Below, piece after piece: positions 9,701-16,783 of a stretch of 21,675 nucleotides of DNA. The translations under genes were made by a program, and so were the position numbers. The notes below the pieces were generated by a model. It saw nothing but the letters and a program-made list of their open reading frames with translations. It was not told where the DNA came from and did no database searches. The number at the start of each line of letters is the position of its first letter. Within the stretch, counting starts at the first letter, position 1. The stretch is from Draconibacterium orientale (lineage in GTDB: Bacteria > Bacteroidota > Bacteroidia > Bacteroidales > JAADGE01): contig DYSM01000014.1 of the NCBI GenBank assembly GCA_020718265.1, forward strand, positions 1-21,675. The letters run 5' to 3'.

Positions 9701-10010
9701 CAACAACACCGACATCCACCACATCTTCTTCCAATTCAACATTTATGACCGTTTTGCCCTTAATCTCAATTTCCTGAGCTTTCATACTTACGAAAGTGAA
9801 AACAAGCGTTTTTGCTTCTGCGGGAACATTTAGGGCATAATTTCCGTCAGTATCGGTCATTGTAGCTACTGTCGGAGCTTCTTTTACGGAAACCGTTGCT
9901 CCGGGCAAGGGCATACCGCCTGGGTCGGTTACGTTTCCTATAACCGTGGTTTGTGCCACCGCTTGCGCCCAGAACACAAAACCGACAAACACGAGTAATA
10001 ATTTTTTCAT
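6798..10010 (-). CDS. SusC/RagA-family TonB-dependent outer-membrane transporter, operon A
   Basis: This is the barrel subunit that imports cargo across the outer membrane using TonB energy; 1070 residues from the chosen ATG. The frame is open for 21 codons upstream of 10010, but only MKKLLLVFVGFVFWAQAVAQ gives a normal signal peptide. Residues about 21-97 are a carboxypeptidase-regulatory-like beta domain (GNVTDPGGMPLPGATVSVK). A TonB-box-like VVEVSVIGM lies at 102-110. The plug (about 115-245) includes LQGKVAGVMI, the RGFSTFNGSNQPLYIVDGVP region and ATALYGSRAAAGVIVITTKKG, all SusC hallmarks. The rest is the 22-strand barrel, with NNLLMWTPSENRFVDPE near the end and a terminal phenylalanine (NVTFKF). 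No N-terminal STN domain is present, so direct signalling to an anti-sigma factor is not expected. First gene of operon A, 12 bp before susD. It resembles the operon B SusC mainly in the N-terminal domains. Confidence 0.96.
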   Translation of the reverse strand: MKKLLLVFVGFVFWAQAVAQTTVIGNVTDPGGMPLPGATVSVKEAPTVATMTDTDGNYALNVPAEAKTLVFTFVSMKAQEIEIKGKTVINVELEEDVVDVGVVEVSVIGMKKDEKRIGYASTTVGGEDLTETKDRSALNALQGKVAGVMISSASGAPGSSTRVISRGFSTFNGSNQPLYIVDGVPINNNMSGSTSLNGGTDFGNPANDIDPETIESITFLKGSGATALYGSRAAAGVIVITTKKGKSNKAKGTEITISSSIKASTPLRLPQLQNVYGQGIFGNWDQRENTSYGPKFDDEWRYWGHNVDGQRLIKPYSALPNNVADFFDVGYTYQNSINVAGGDENTSYFMSYSNVMDDGIMPYNFDTYNRNNVTVTGSTKLTNKFSSSATVNYVNKKNKFVPTGQGGQSVWNNILQQPRDIPIQEMADYRGTFFNKDTYYSPYTENPYWPLFENGNENNEDRVFGRVQLSYEPNEHMSVLYRIGADVANRQTKQWRAVRKNKPASEGGFNDDYDDEIGYVSEYAALTSQLTSDFIVTYQHTFFDEALDFSILVGHNLSQEYSKGISAAVSDLSIEGFYHLTNGASIPAVGEGRSLSRLIGAFSNISLNYKGYFNLEFNGRNDWNSTLPIGNQSFFYPGVNFGYVYSEMFESVKKIIPLGKLRISWGQTGNGADPYQVYPNFYNPGRFPLPSNTNGFSLNDLVGNPNLSNELTSEIEIGTDMRFWNNRVGIDFSVYQKNITDMIFLVELAPTSGYGYQTMNLGELRNKGVELLFSLTPVKRPNFEWSFSLNFAKNISSLLTLNGELDKVDLMGLLGGTEHWFRAYPEGNEFGYPSSVGIFESSKPLVWKDPQGVEHIVVSPQGIPQLADEGYIYVGKSEHDYIIGLNNDVTIYKNLRISALFEFRKGGVLHSRTAGMTYFTGISPMTLYNDRQPFIVPNSVMEIGKDADGNPIYVENTKPVMSDVLGGSADSYYDRGGELVGGHEIIPKEFVKFRSLSITYNMPRKWFDKIFLGGASLSIIGNNLLMWTPSENRFVDPELTTYGNDLTADFGEFGATPSVRSLGFNVTFKF

Positions 10011-10070
10011 ACTGATTTTGTTTGACATAACATTTAGAATTAGCAAAAGTAAGAAAAAAAAATTGCCGAA

Positions 10071-10078
10071 CAAATATA
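10071..10078 (-). promoter_or_regulatory. Candidate -7 element for operon A
   Basis: TATATTTG on the minus strand fits the Bacteroidota -7 consensus TAnnTTTG and lies about 60 bp before the operon A susC start. The expected -33 TTTG at a 19-bp spacing is poor (ACTG), so this call is tentative. The position between the operon B terminator and susC is right for an operon A promoter. Confidence 0.45.
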
Positions 10079-10138
10079 ATCTGTTAATTTTTCTTTGCAG
10101 TAGTTTGATATTTTTAACATCAAACGTTTTCAGGTTAG

Positions 10139-10190
10139 ATTATGAAATAAAAAAAGGTTGCACAAGGCAACCTTTTTTTTATTTCATAAT
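10139..10190 (-). terminator. Operon B terminator, 52-bp near-perfect palindrome
   Basis: The arms ATTATGAAAT-A7-GGTTGC and GCAACC-T8-ATTTCATAAT pair over 23 bp with one bulged base around a 5-nt loop. A and T runs flank the GGTTGC/GCAACC core on both sides, so it could stop transcription in either direction. Here it serves the minus-strand operon B, starting about 16 bp past its last stop codon, and insulates the operon A promoter behind it. Confidence 0.9.
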
Positions 10191-10205
10191 ACAATAAAGT
10201 TTGAT

Positions 10206-11060
10206 TTATTGTGGTAATATGTGAGTTACCGTATAGGTATTTCCTGATTTTACAACCTTCAAAAATTTGTATCCGACACCGCCAATTTCGTAAGTATCAA
10301 CTTTTGTCATATCGAATACGCCTGTGAAAGATTGCAGAGCAGCACCGGGCGCGCCTACAACAAAGCTGTAATCAACTTTTTCGCTTGCAACAGAGTATGG
10401 ATCAACTTCTACGAAATAGGTTCCGTCGGGAGTATCAGATGTTAACAAGGTATGCTCAGGATTTGCGCCTGTCGCACCTGCCCAACCGTCAAATACTGCG
10501 GTAGCAGCTTCATCCACGATTGCCATATCGAAATCATCATCCTCTGCTGACCATCCGAATTCAAATTCTGCTCCGGGAGCTTTTACTGTCAAATTTAATT
10601 TCGGATTTACGGATTTCGGATTCAGCAAATAGCGTTCGCCGACAAGGAATGCGCCGACTTCCAAACGCAAATTTTCGTCTAATTCAGGCATGTTGTCCGC
10701 CTGAACAATGATCATGATTTCAGCTTCGGTGTAATACGCAGGTATTGTAACGGACACAGGTTCGGGTTCGTCATTAATTAGCTCATAATTAATGTCATAA
10801 ATGTCAATATTTCCTTTGGTTTGCAATGTGTCGAAACGCACTGCAAATGTAATCGGTCTGTCGACAGGCTTATCAAGTTTAATGGTATAAATAATTGTAT
10901 CACCTTCGACAATTTCGCTGCCCGAAAAATCGGTCGTGAATGTCGCAATCGGATACCCGTCCGGACTTATGGGCGCAGTCAATTCGTCTTCCTGACATCC
11001 GGCAAAAGCCAATACTGCCAGCGCAAGTGTTGCTATTTGATATTTAAAAAATGTTTTCAT
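10206..11060 (-). CDS. Surface lipoprotein with Calx-beta-like and PPC-like domains, operon B
   Basis: This is a 284-residue lipoprotein of unknown function. Lipobox FAGC gives Cys22, followed by QEDELTAP, a strongly acidic surface-export type stretch. Residues about 40-165 look like a Calx-beta/Ig-type domain (IVEGDTIIYTIKLDKPVDRP, then VSVTIPAYYTEAEIMIIV and LDENLRLEV). Residues about 167-245 resemble a bacterial pre-peptidase C-terminal-type beta domain: EDDDFDMAIVDE, then SDTPDGTYFVEVDPYS. The protein ends with a short beta domain (FLKVVKSGNTYTVTHILPQ). There is no cysteine after the lipobox. It is the last gene of operon B, 26 bp after the previous lipoprotein gene, with the palindromic terminator directly behind. 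It probably decorates the SusCD importer of operon B. Domain calls rest on motif resemblance only, and I do not recognise a named family for the whole protein. Confidence 0.82.
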   Translation of the reverse strand: MKTFFKYQIATLALAVLAFAGCQEDELTAPISPDGYPIATFTTDFSGSEIVEGDTIIYTIKLDKPVDRPITFAVRFDTLQTKGNIDIYDINYELINDEPEPVSVTIPAYYTEAEIMIIVQADNMPELDENLRLEVGAFLVGERYLLNPKSVNPKLNLTVKAPGAEFEFGWSAEDDDFDMAIVDEAATAVFDGWAGATGANPEHTLLTSDTPDGTYFVEVDPYSVASEKVDYSFVVGAPGAALQSFTGVFDMTKVDTYEIGGVGYKFLKVVKSGNTYTVTHILPQ

Positions 11061-11086
11061 TACATTAAAAATTTAATTGATAAAAA

Positions 11087-11917
11087 CTACTGTTTAACAT
11101 AAGTGCTCTTGTAATAACGACATTTATCCGGGTTGGTAACACAGATAGAATACTCAATGAATAGAGTGTTTCCGTCGGCACTTCCTGTTGCTGTTCCTTC
11201 TACCCAGTTTGAGTACGTATCTACAAGGTTTTGACCGGGAACGGACAATTCATCACATTTGTTATAGAATGTAAAACCCGGATTTCCGCCTAATGATGAC
11301 ACAGACCAGTGTCCAACCCGACCGGTTCTGTATTCTTCAATTCCGGTTTTGGTGATTTCCTCAGTCCAATTTAATGTTGTAACACTGCCATCATAGCCTG
11401 TGTACTCTGTCGTAACATCATAAGTACCCTCAAAATGCGACAAGCAACCGTAAACAAGTTTAATTTTAGTCGGTTTTCCGTTTCCGATTACATTAGTTCC
11501 GTTTGCTTTTGCGAAAAGGACAATTGTCGGGTCAGACGGCAGCGGTGCAACGATACCTGCTGTGAGCATGGTTACAGAAAGTTTGCCTAAATAATTTCCT
11601 GCTTTTGTCAATTTCACGCTCGAATCATTTATTCGATAGTGCGTTCCTTCAATTGCCGTAGAAGAATCGTCCACGTCAAATGTAACAGTTACATCTTCGG
11701 TTAAATCCATTGAGGACGGTCCTTTGATTTTCAAGAAAACATCAAAGGTATATTCGTCGCCTGTTGCAACTTGTGAATACACGATGTTTTCTTTTTCAAA
11801 GCTCGCTAAGTTCGGACCTGCGCTGTTCAAGTCGAGTGTAGTGTCATCTTGGAAAAGCTCGCAAGAGCCTAAGAATAGTACACCCAATGCTAATATTGCT
11901 AATTTTAAATTTTTCAT
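11087..11917 (-). CDS. Surface lipoprotein with Calx-beta-like N-domain and Cys-rich C-domain, operon B
   Basis: This is a 276-residue lipoprotein of unknown function. Lipobox LGSC gives Cys19, followed by ELFQDDTT. Residues about 45-155 read as a Calx-beta/DUF4843-like domain (VTVTFDVDDSSTAIEGTHYRI, in particular the EGTHY turn). From about 156 a second domain starts CLSHFEGTYDVTTEYTG, a pattern seen in lipoproteins beside other Bacteroidota susCD pairs. This second half has four cysteines (158, 221, 259, 266) and no others, so two disulfide bonds are plausible in the extracellular space. It is the third gene of operon B, 16 bp after susD, and 26 bp before the final lipoprotein gene. By position it should be an accessory subunit of the operon B importer. 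It is not homologous by eye to either accessory lipoprotein of operon A. Confidence 0.82.
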   Translation of the reverse strand: MKNLKLAILALGVLFLGSCELFQDDTTLDLNSAGPNLASFEKENIVYSQVATGDEYTFDVFLKIKGPSSMDLTEDVTVTFDVDDSSTAIEGTHYRINDSSVKLTKAGNYLGKLSVTMLTAGIVAPLPSDPTIVLFAKANGTNVIGNGKPTKIKLVYGCLSHFEGTYDVTTEYTGYDGSVTTLNWTEEITKTGIEEYRTGRVGHWSVSSLGGNPGFTFYNKCDELSVPGQNLVDTYSNWVEGTATGSADGNTLFIEYSICVTNPDKCRYYKSTYVKQ

Positions 11918-11933
11918 ACTTCTTGATATTTAA

Positions 11934-13412
11934 TTAGTTAGCCCAAAATATTTTGGATGTAAACACGTTCGGTTGGCTCGGAACATTTCCTCCGTTAGAA
12001 GAAATTTCGCTTGCGGGATATGCCAAACGCACAGGTCTGTCGATAGAAGTGGCTTTCAACGAAATCGGTAAATCCGTCGGAAATCCTGTTCTGCTGTAAT
12101 CAAACCACGATTGTTCCGCATTGATACCGTTTACGGCAATCCATTTTTGAGTAATAATGGCTTCTAATTTATTTGTAGAAGCTGCCCATCCTACATTAAC
12201 TTTGGCTGCCGTGTAATATTCTGAAGCATCACCTGCGTCTAAAAAATCAAACGATGCTTGAATTCCGCTCTCGTAGAAATTTTGTGCAGAACCGGCAATG
12301 TAGCCGTTTAATGCAGCCTCAGAGAGATTGAAATACAATTCAGCCAAAGTATAGATTGTTGCACTCATGTCGCCGGATTTGAGAATGCCGGGCCCGATGT
12401 TTGAAACATTTTCAGGGACAAACGCATCCAAAACCGGTGAGTCATAGTTTGTCAAACCTTGCATTACGCCGAGGTGCCCTGTTCCGGGTTCTTCGTAAAT
12501 AGAACTGATACGAGGGTCGCCGGTGTTTTCAAGGTAAGTTATGATAAAATCTGTTGCACAAGTTGCTTTGCTTGAAGCTGTTTGTGAGCCGGAAGCATCG
12601 GAACCTAATTCGTCCCACATCGGGTTTTGCTTATCTACTTGGCCTTCAATATAACCGGGATTGATTGCAACATCGCCGAAATAATAACCTGAACCTTCTG
12701 CCTCAATTTTTGCAAATTCTGCGGTTATGTAACTTTCTCGTCCGCTCATGCTCATCTGACGTGTTAAAATTCTAACTTTCAGCGAGTTGGCAAATTGTTT
12801 CCACGACATCATTTCGCCTTGGAATACAGCATCCGTTTCTTCCGGGTTTTCGGCTGTTTCAGGTGCATTTTCAATCACTTCTATTGCTGCTGTCAGGTCA
12901 TTCATAATGCCTTCATAAACAGTTTGTGATGCATCGTATTTTGGAGTAGCATTGAGGCTTCTGCCCAAAGCTTCCGAATACGGCACATCTCCATACGTGT
13001 CCACAAGAATTTGGTAATGATACGATTGCATAATCATACCGATTGCTTTGTAATAAGCGTATTTTGAATCTTCAAGATTTACGAGAATTTCGTATTGCTT
13101 CATAGCATCGGCATACGAGCGTTCAAAAACTTGTTCGTAAAACGTAGAAGTTACAGCATACAAAAATTCGTCTTCATACCACGAAAATCCGTCACTTTGA
13201 CTCCAATTGTACATAAACATGTTTCCGAGGTGGTTGATACCTCTGTCTTGTTGCATGATTGAAGCTGTGTAAGCTTGCCCAACGGGTAGTACCAAACCGG
13301 GCGAAACGCTGGTAGGGTTGTTGGGGTCGGTATTCACGTCCAAGAACTCTTGGCATGAACCCAATGTTATTACTATCAGAAATAGTAATGCTATTTTTTG
13401 AATATTTTTCAT
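11934..13412 (-). CDS. SusD/RagB-family outer-membrane lipoprotein (SusD-like_2), operon B
   Basis: This is the ligand-binding lid of the second SusCD importer, 492 residues. Lipobox LGSC gives Cys20, then QEFLDVNTDPNNPTSVSP, the SusD-like_2 signature. Family blocks follow in order: MQSYHYQILVDTYGDVPYSEAL, WKQFANSLKVRILTRQMS, TLAELYFNLSEAALNG and IITQKWIAVNGINAEQSWFDY. It ends VFTSKIFWAN. The start lies 11 bp after the susC stop and the next lipoprotein gene starts 16 bp after it. It is a paralogue of the operon A SusD (same mature N-terminus CQE-LDVN and same TPR-like scaffold), but the binding-face segments differ, suggesting a different cargo. It is anchored on the outer face of the outer membrane and closes over the SusC barrel. 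Confidence 0.95.
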   Translation of the reverse strand: MKNIQKIALLFLIVITLGSCQEFLDVNTDPNNPTSVSPGLVLPVGQAYTASIMQQDRGINHLGNMFMYNWSQSDGFSWYEDEFLYAVTSTFYEQVFERSYADAMKQYEILVNLEDSKYAYYKAIGMIMQSYHYQILVDTYGDVPYSEALGRSLNATPKYDASQTVYEGIMNDLTAAIEVIENAPETAENPEETDAVFQGEMMSWKQFANSLKVRILTRQMSMSGRESYITAEFAKIEAEGSGYYFGDVAINPGYIEGQVDKQNPMWDELGSDASGSQTASSKATCATDFIITYLENTGDPRISSIYEEPGTGHLGVMQGLTNYDSPVLDAFVPENVSNIGPGILKSGDMSATIYTLAELYFNLSEAALNGYIAGSAQNFYESGIQASFDFLDAGDASEYYTAAKVNVGWAASTNKLEAIITQKWIAVNGINAEQSWFDYSRTGFPTDLPISLKATSIDRPVRLAYPASEISSNGGNVPSQPNVFTSKIFWAN

Positions 13413-13423
13413 ATTTGATTCAT

Positions 13424-16400
13424 TTAAAATTCAAGAACTATGTTTCCTCCGAACGAACGTGTAGGCGGTGTTTGGAAATATCCTCCGACACCGATAGAGT
13501 TTGTTCCATAAGTTGTATTGTTAAACTCCGGGTCAGCAAATCGATTTTCTTCAGGCAACCATGTCATTAGGTTACGTGCGATAAATCCGACTTTAACCTT
13601 TTGGAAGGGCGATTTTTCAATGATAGTCTTCGGTAATTCATAACCAACAGCCAATTCTCTGATTTTTAAAGCAGTAGCGTCTTTAACGTAGTTTGATCTT
13701 ACGTTATTGAAGTTATTTTGCCAGTAACCCATAACGCCTTGGGCAATCGGTACATTTGTATTTGCTTCGTAAACGCCTTCTGCAACTTCAATTACCGAGT
13801 TTGGAATAACGTAATCTTGACGATTTGCTGATACGCTTTCCATTGAACGTCCTGTAAATTCCATTGCATCTGAACCTTGTTCGTAATACACGTGTCCGGT
13901 ACGATAATCCAGTGTTGCTGAAACAGAGAAGCCTTTGTAAGACATCGTTGAATTTGCACCGATAATGTAGTCCGGAGTTGTTTTACCAAGCGCCGTCATA
14001 CCTTCAGCTTCAACAGGATAACCGCTAACGGCATCCACTACGATACGTCCTTGCGGGTCTGTTTTGTAAACGTTGGCTTTAATTTGCGGGAATGGCATAT
14101 CTTTTATTGCATAGATACCCCAACCTGTTCCGAAATCAACGAGCGTAACTTCATCTAAGCCGTCTTTGATTTCTTTTACAATGGTTTCCGAAGATGTGTA
14201 AGTTAAGTTAACATCCCAACGGAATCCGCCTTTGTTTACAACTGTTCCTGTCAATGCTAATTCCAAACCTGTTCCGCTAAGTGAACCGATGTTCGTCAAA
14301 AAGCTGGTGCTGCCCGAAGCAACTGAAGGTGTTGTAAAGGTAATCAAATCGGTTGTATTTGTGATAAAGTAAGATGCGTTAAGTGAAATTCGGCTTTTGA
14401 AGAATGCTAAGTTCAAAGCAGCTTCGGTCGTATTTACTTTTTCTTTTTTGATATTTGCATCTACAGCGGTTCCGGCAAGGAAGAATCCGTTAATGTTTCC
14501 GTAAGGGAATGAACCGGAGAATGTTCTGTTATCTTCTTTTTGTTGATAATAACGTTCGTTGATTTGATATGCAGCTAAGTCATTGTAAACTGTAGAGTTA
14601 CTTAACATGATTTTAGCATAAGAAAGCACACTGTTGTCTTTCAACGAAGCAATTGCATCCGTCGGAACAAAAGATAAACCTACCGAAGGATAGAAGTAAC
14701 TGTTGTTGTCAGCCGCAAGGGTTGAAGTCCAGTCATTACGTCCGGAGAAGTTCAAAAATATATATTGGTTATATCCAAATGTGAAATCGCCAAAGAAACC
14801 GTAAGAACGTTTTTTCGATTCGTCCACGCTGCCTACAAGTTGTCCTGTTCCGTTTGAAATATCATAGAATCCGGGAATACTCAAATTGTCTGCACGCAGT
14901 AAACTTGAACGATTTGCATACAAATAATTTGTAGCACCTAAGATCGTTTTTAATGTAAAAGTGTCCGAAAATTTTCGATCTAATGACAACAAAGCATCCA
15001 TGGTGTACGAGCTTGTTTGAAATTCTGAATCTTCCACAAAAGAAGACACCGGATCCATTGCCGATTTCAAAATAGGGTCATATTCTTGTGCTGCACGCCA
15101 ATTTTTGCCGTTGCCCCATGTATTGTTTACACCTATTCGAGTCGAAAAGTGCATCCAATCAAAGAATTCGTAATTTAAGCTCATGTTACTTACCAAACGA
15201 CTTGTGTAGTCAATATTTCGGTTGGTTCCGATTGCCCAATACGGGTTTTGATAGTATGCGTTATAATAATTGTCGGCATAAGCATAGCTTTCAGGATTTT
15301 CCCAATCCTTGTAATCTGCCAACGGAATGTTCGCGGGTGTATTGAGCACAAACCAATACAACGGACGATCTTGGTGTCCGATAGTGCTTCCGACAACATC
15401 AGTTGCATCGTTTAAGTAACTTGTTGTTACCGCGAGAGTTGCTTTGCCGATTTGTTTGCTGGCATTTACACGAAAATTATTACGTTGATATTTATCATCC
15501 AAAACAATACCGGTCGAACGTTGGTCGTTTGCAGACATATAGAACGAACTCGTTTGGTTACCGCCGCTGAAATACAACGTGTTGATTGCGGTAAAACCTT
15601 TTTGGTAGAAATTCAACAAATTGTCTTCAACCGGCGCGTAAGGCACAGCTTGGTATGAGCCGTCGGCAAATACCGGACCGATTTGACGAGTTACACCGTC
15701 AAATCGCGGACCCCAGTTTGTGTTTTCAACATTATCATAAGCACCGTCCCAACCTGTTCCATATTTATCTTGGAAATCAGGCATATACGCAACTTCTTCC
15801 ATCGTGTAGGACGTGTTAAGTCCAACTGTCAGTTTTTGACCTTTGTTACCTTTTTTGGTTGTTACGATAATTGCACCGTTCGCAGCACTCGATCCGTAAA
15901 GCGCGGCTGCAGTAGCTCCTTTTAGTACGTTAATGTCTTCAATATCGCTGGGATTCAAATCATCGAATGCGCCTTGTGAAGCGATTGAGCCGTCAATTAC
16001 AATCAGAGCCGTATTGTCTCCGCTTATGGAACGCAAACCGCGAAGCAGAATTTGCGAACTCGGATTCACCCCGTTGTCTTGAATGTTAATTTGCAAACCT
16101 GCAACTTTACCGACCAAACCTGCCGAAGCACGCGTGGGACTTACAACTGTAAGATCTTCATCGGAAACCAATTGCGTGTCGTAAGTAACCTCACGTTTAG
16201 GTCTTTCGATACCCAAAGCCGTTACCACAACTTCGTCAATAATTTCTTCATCAGCATACATCACAGCATACAGTACCGTTTTACCGGCAATTTCGAGTTC
16301 CAAAGTTTCCATACCGATGTACGAAAACACCAAATGCGTTTTACCGTCCGGAACATCGATGGAATAGCTTCCGTCTGACCCGGTCATGGTTGCAACAGTC

Positions 16401-16537
16401 GTCTCTTTTACGGATACACTTACGCCAGGTAAGACGCCTCCGTCAGAGTCGGTAACGTTCCCCGTAACCGTTGTCTGAGCAAACGCTTGCAAGACTGCCA
16501 CAGACAGAAATGCAAACAGCATAATTAATTTTCTCAT
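13424..16537 (-). CDS. SusC/RagA-family TonB-dependent outer-membrane transporter, operon B
   Basis: This is the transport barrel of operon B, 1037 residues from the ATG at 16537. The frame is open for 36 codons further upstream, but that stretch overlaps the promoter and is not signal-like; MRKLIMLFAFLSVAVLQAFA is. A carboxypeptidase-regulatory-like domain covers about 22-97 (GNVTDSDGGVLPGVSVSVK). A good TonB box DEVVVTALG lies at 101-109. The plug carries LVGKVAGLQI, RGLRSISGDNTALIVIDG and ATAAALYGSSAANGAIIVTTKKG. The barrel has ARNLMTWLPEENRFADPE near the end and the terminal strand NIVLEF. There is no STN domain. The N-terminal regulatory domain is strikingly close to that of the operon A SusC, while the barrels have diverged. 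It is the first gene of operon B and has a well-matched promoter just upstream. Confidence 0.96.
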   Translation of the reverse strand: MRKLIMLFAFLSVAVLQAFAQTTVTGNVTDSDGGVLPGVSVSVKETTVATMTGSDGSYSIDVPDGKTHLVFSYIGMETLELEIAGKTVLYAVMYADEEIIDEVVVTALGIERPKREVTYDTQLVSDEDLTVVSPTRASAGLVGKVAGLQINIQDNGVNPSSQILLRGLRSISGDNTALIVIDGSIASQGAFDDLNPSDIEDINVLKGATAAALYGSSAANGAIIVTTKKGNKGQKLTVGLNTSYTMEEVAYMPDFQDKYGTGWDGAYDNVENTNWGPRFDGVTRQIGPVFADGSYQAVPYAPVEDNLLNFYQKGFTAINTLYFSGGNQTSSFYMSANDQRSTGIVLDDKYQRNNFRVNASKQIGKATLAVTTSYLNDATDVVGSTIGHQDRPLYWFVLNTPANIPLADYKDWENPESYAYADNYYNAYYQNPYWAIGTNRNIDYTSRLVSNMSLNYEFFDWMHFSTRIGVNNTWGNGKNWRAAQEYDPILKSAMDPVSSFVEDSEFQTSSYTMDALLSLDRKFSDTFTLKTILGATNYLYANRSSLLRADNLSIPGFYDISNGTGQLVGSVDESKKRSYGFFGDFTFGYNQYIFLNFSGRNDWTSTLAADNNSYFYPSVGLSFVPTDAIASLKDNSVLSYAKIMLSNSTVYNDLAAYQINERYYQQKEDNRTFSGSFPYGNINGFFLAGTAVDANIKKEKVNTTEAALNLAFFKSRISLNASYFITNTTDLITFTTPSVASGSTSFLTNIGSLSGTGLELALTGTVVNKGGFRWDVNLTYTSSETIVKEIKDGLDEVTLVDFGTGWGIYAIKDMPFPQIKANVYKTDPQGRIVVDAVSGYPVEAEGMTALGKTTPDYIIGANSTMSYKGFSVSATLDYRTGHVYYEQGSDAMEFTGRSMESVSANRQDYVIPNSVIEVAEGVYEANTNVPIAQGVMGYWQNNFNNVRSNYVKDATALKIRELAVGYELPKTIIEKSPFQKVKVGFIARNLMTWLPEENRFADPEFNNTTYGTNSIGVGGYFQTPPTRSFGGNIVLEF

Positions 16538-16581
16538 AAACAAACAAATTTTGATTGAACAATAGTGTTTTAAAACAATAG

Positions 16582-16612
16582 CAAACATAATTAAAAAATA
16601 AATTCGTACAAA
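16582..16612 (-). promoter_or_regulatory. Bacteroidota-type promoter of operon B
   Basis: On the minus strand TTTG (16612-16609), a 19-bp spacer and TATGTTTG (16589-16582) match the Bacteroidota consensus TTTG-N19-TAnnTTTG exactly. Transcription would start about 40 bp before the operon B susC ATG, which supports the chosen start at 16537 and argues against the longer open frame. Confidence 0.75.
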
Positions 16613-16783
16613 ATTTTTATTTTCATACACATCAAAAGCTATCATTCAAAACTTTATATTTTATAAATATTTGTTTGAATAACTTATTCACATATAAGTA
16701 TATCCGAAAAAAATATCTTTTAACAATATTTTTAATTCATTAATCAAAAAATTTATAATTTAGTCGAAAAATTTATTTCATTT

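Noticed and set aside
10011..10073. In-frame upstream extension of the operon A SusC (21 codons)
   Set aside because: The extension would bury the signal peptide and overlaps the candidate -7 element; the inner ATG at 10010 gives a standard signal peptide.
16538..16645. In-frame upstream extension of the operon B SusC (36 codons)
   Set aside because: It contains the full TTTG-N19-TATGTTTG promoter and is not signal-like.
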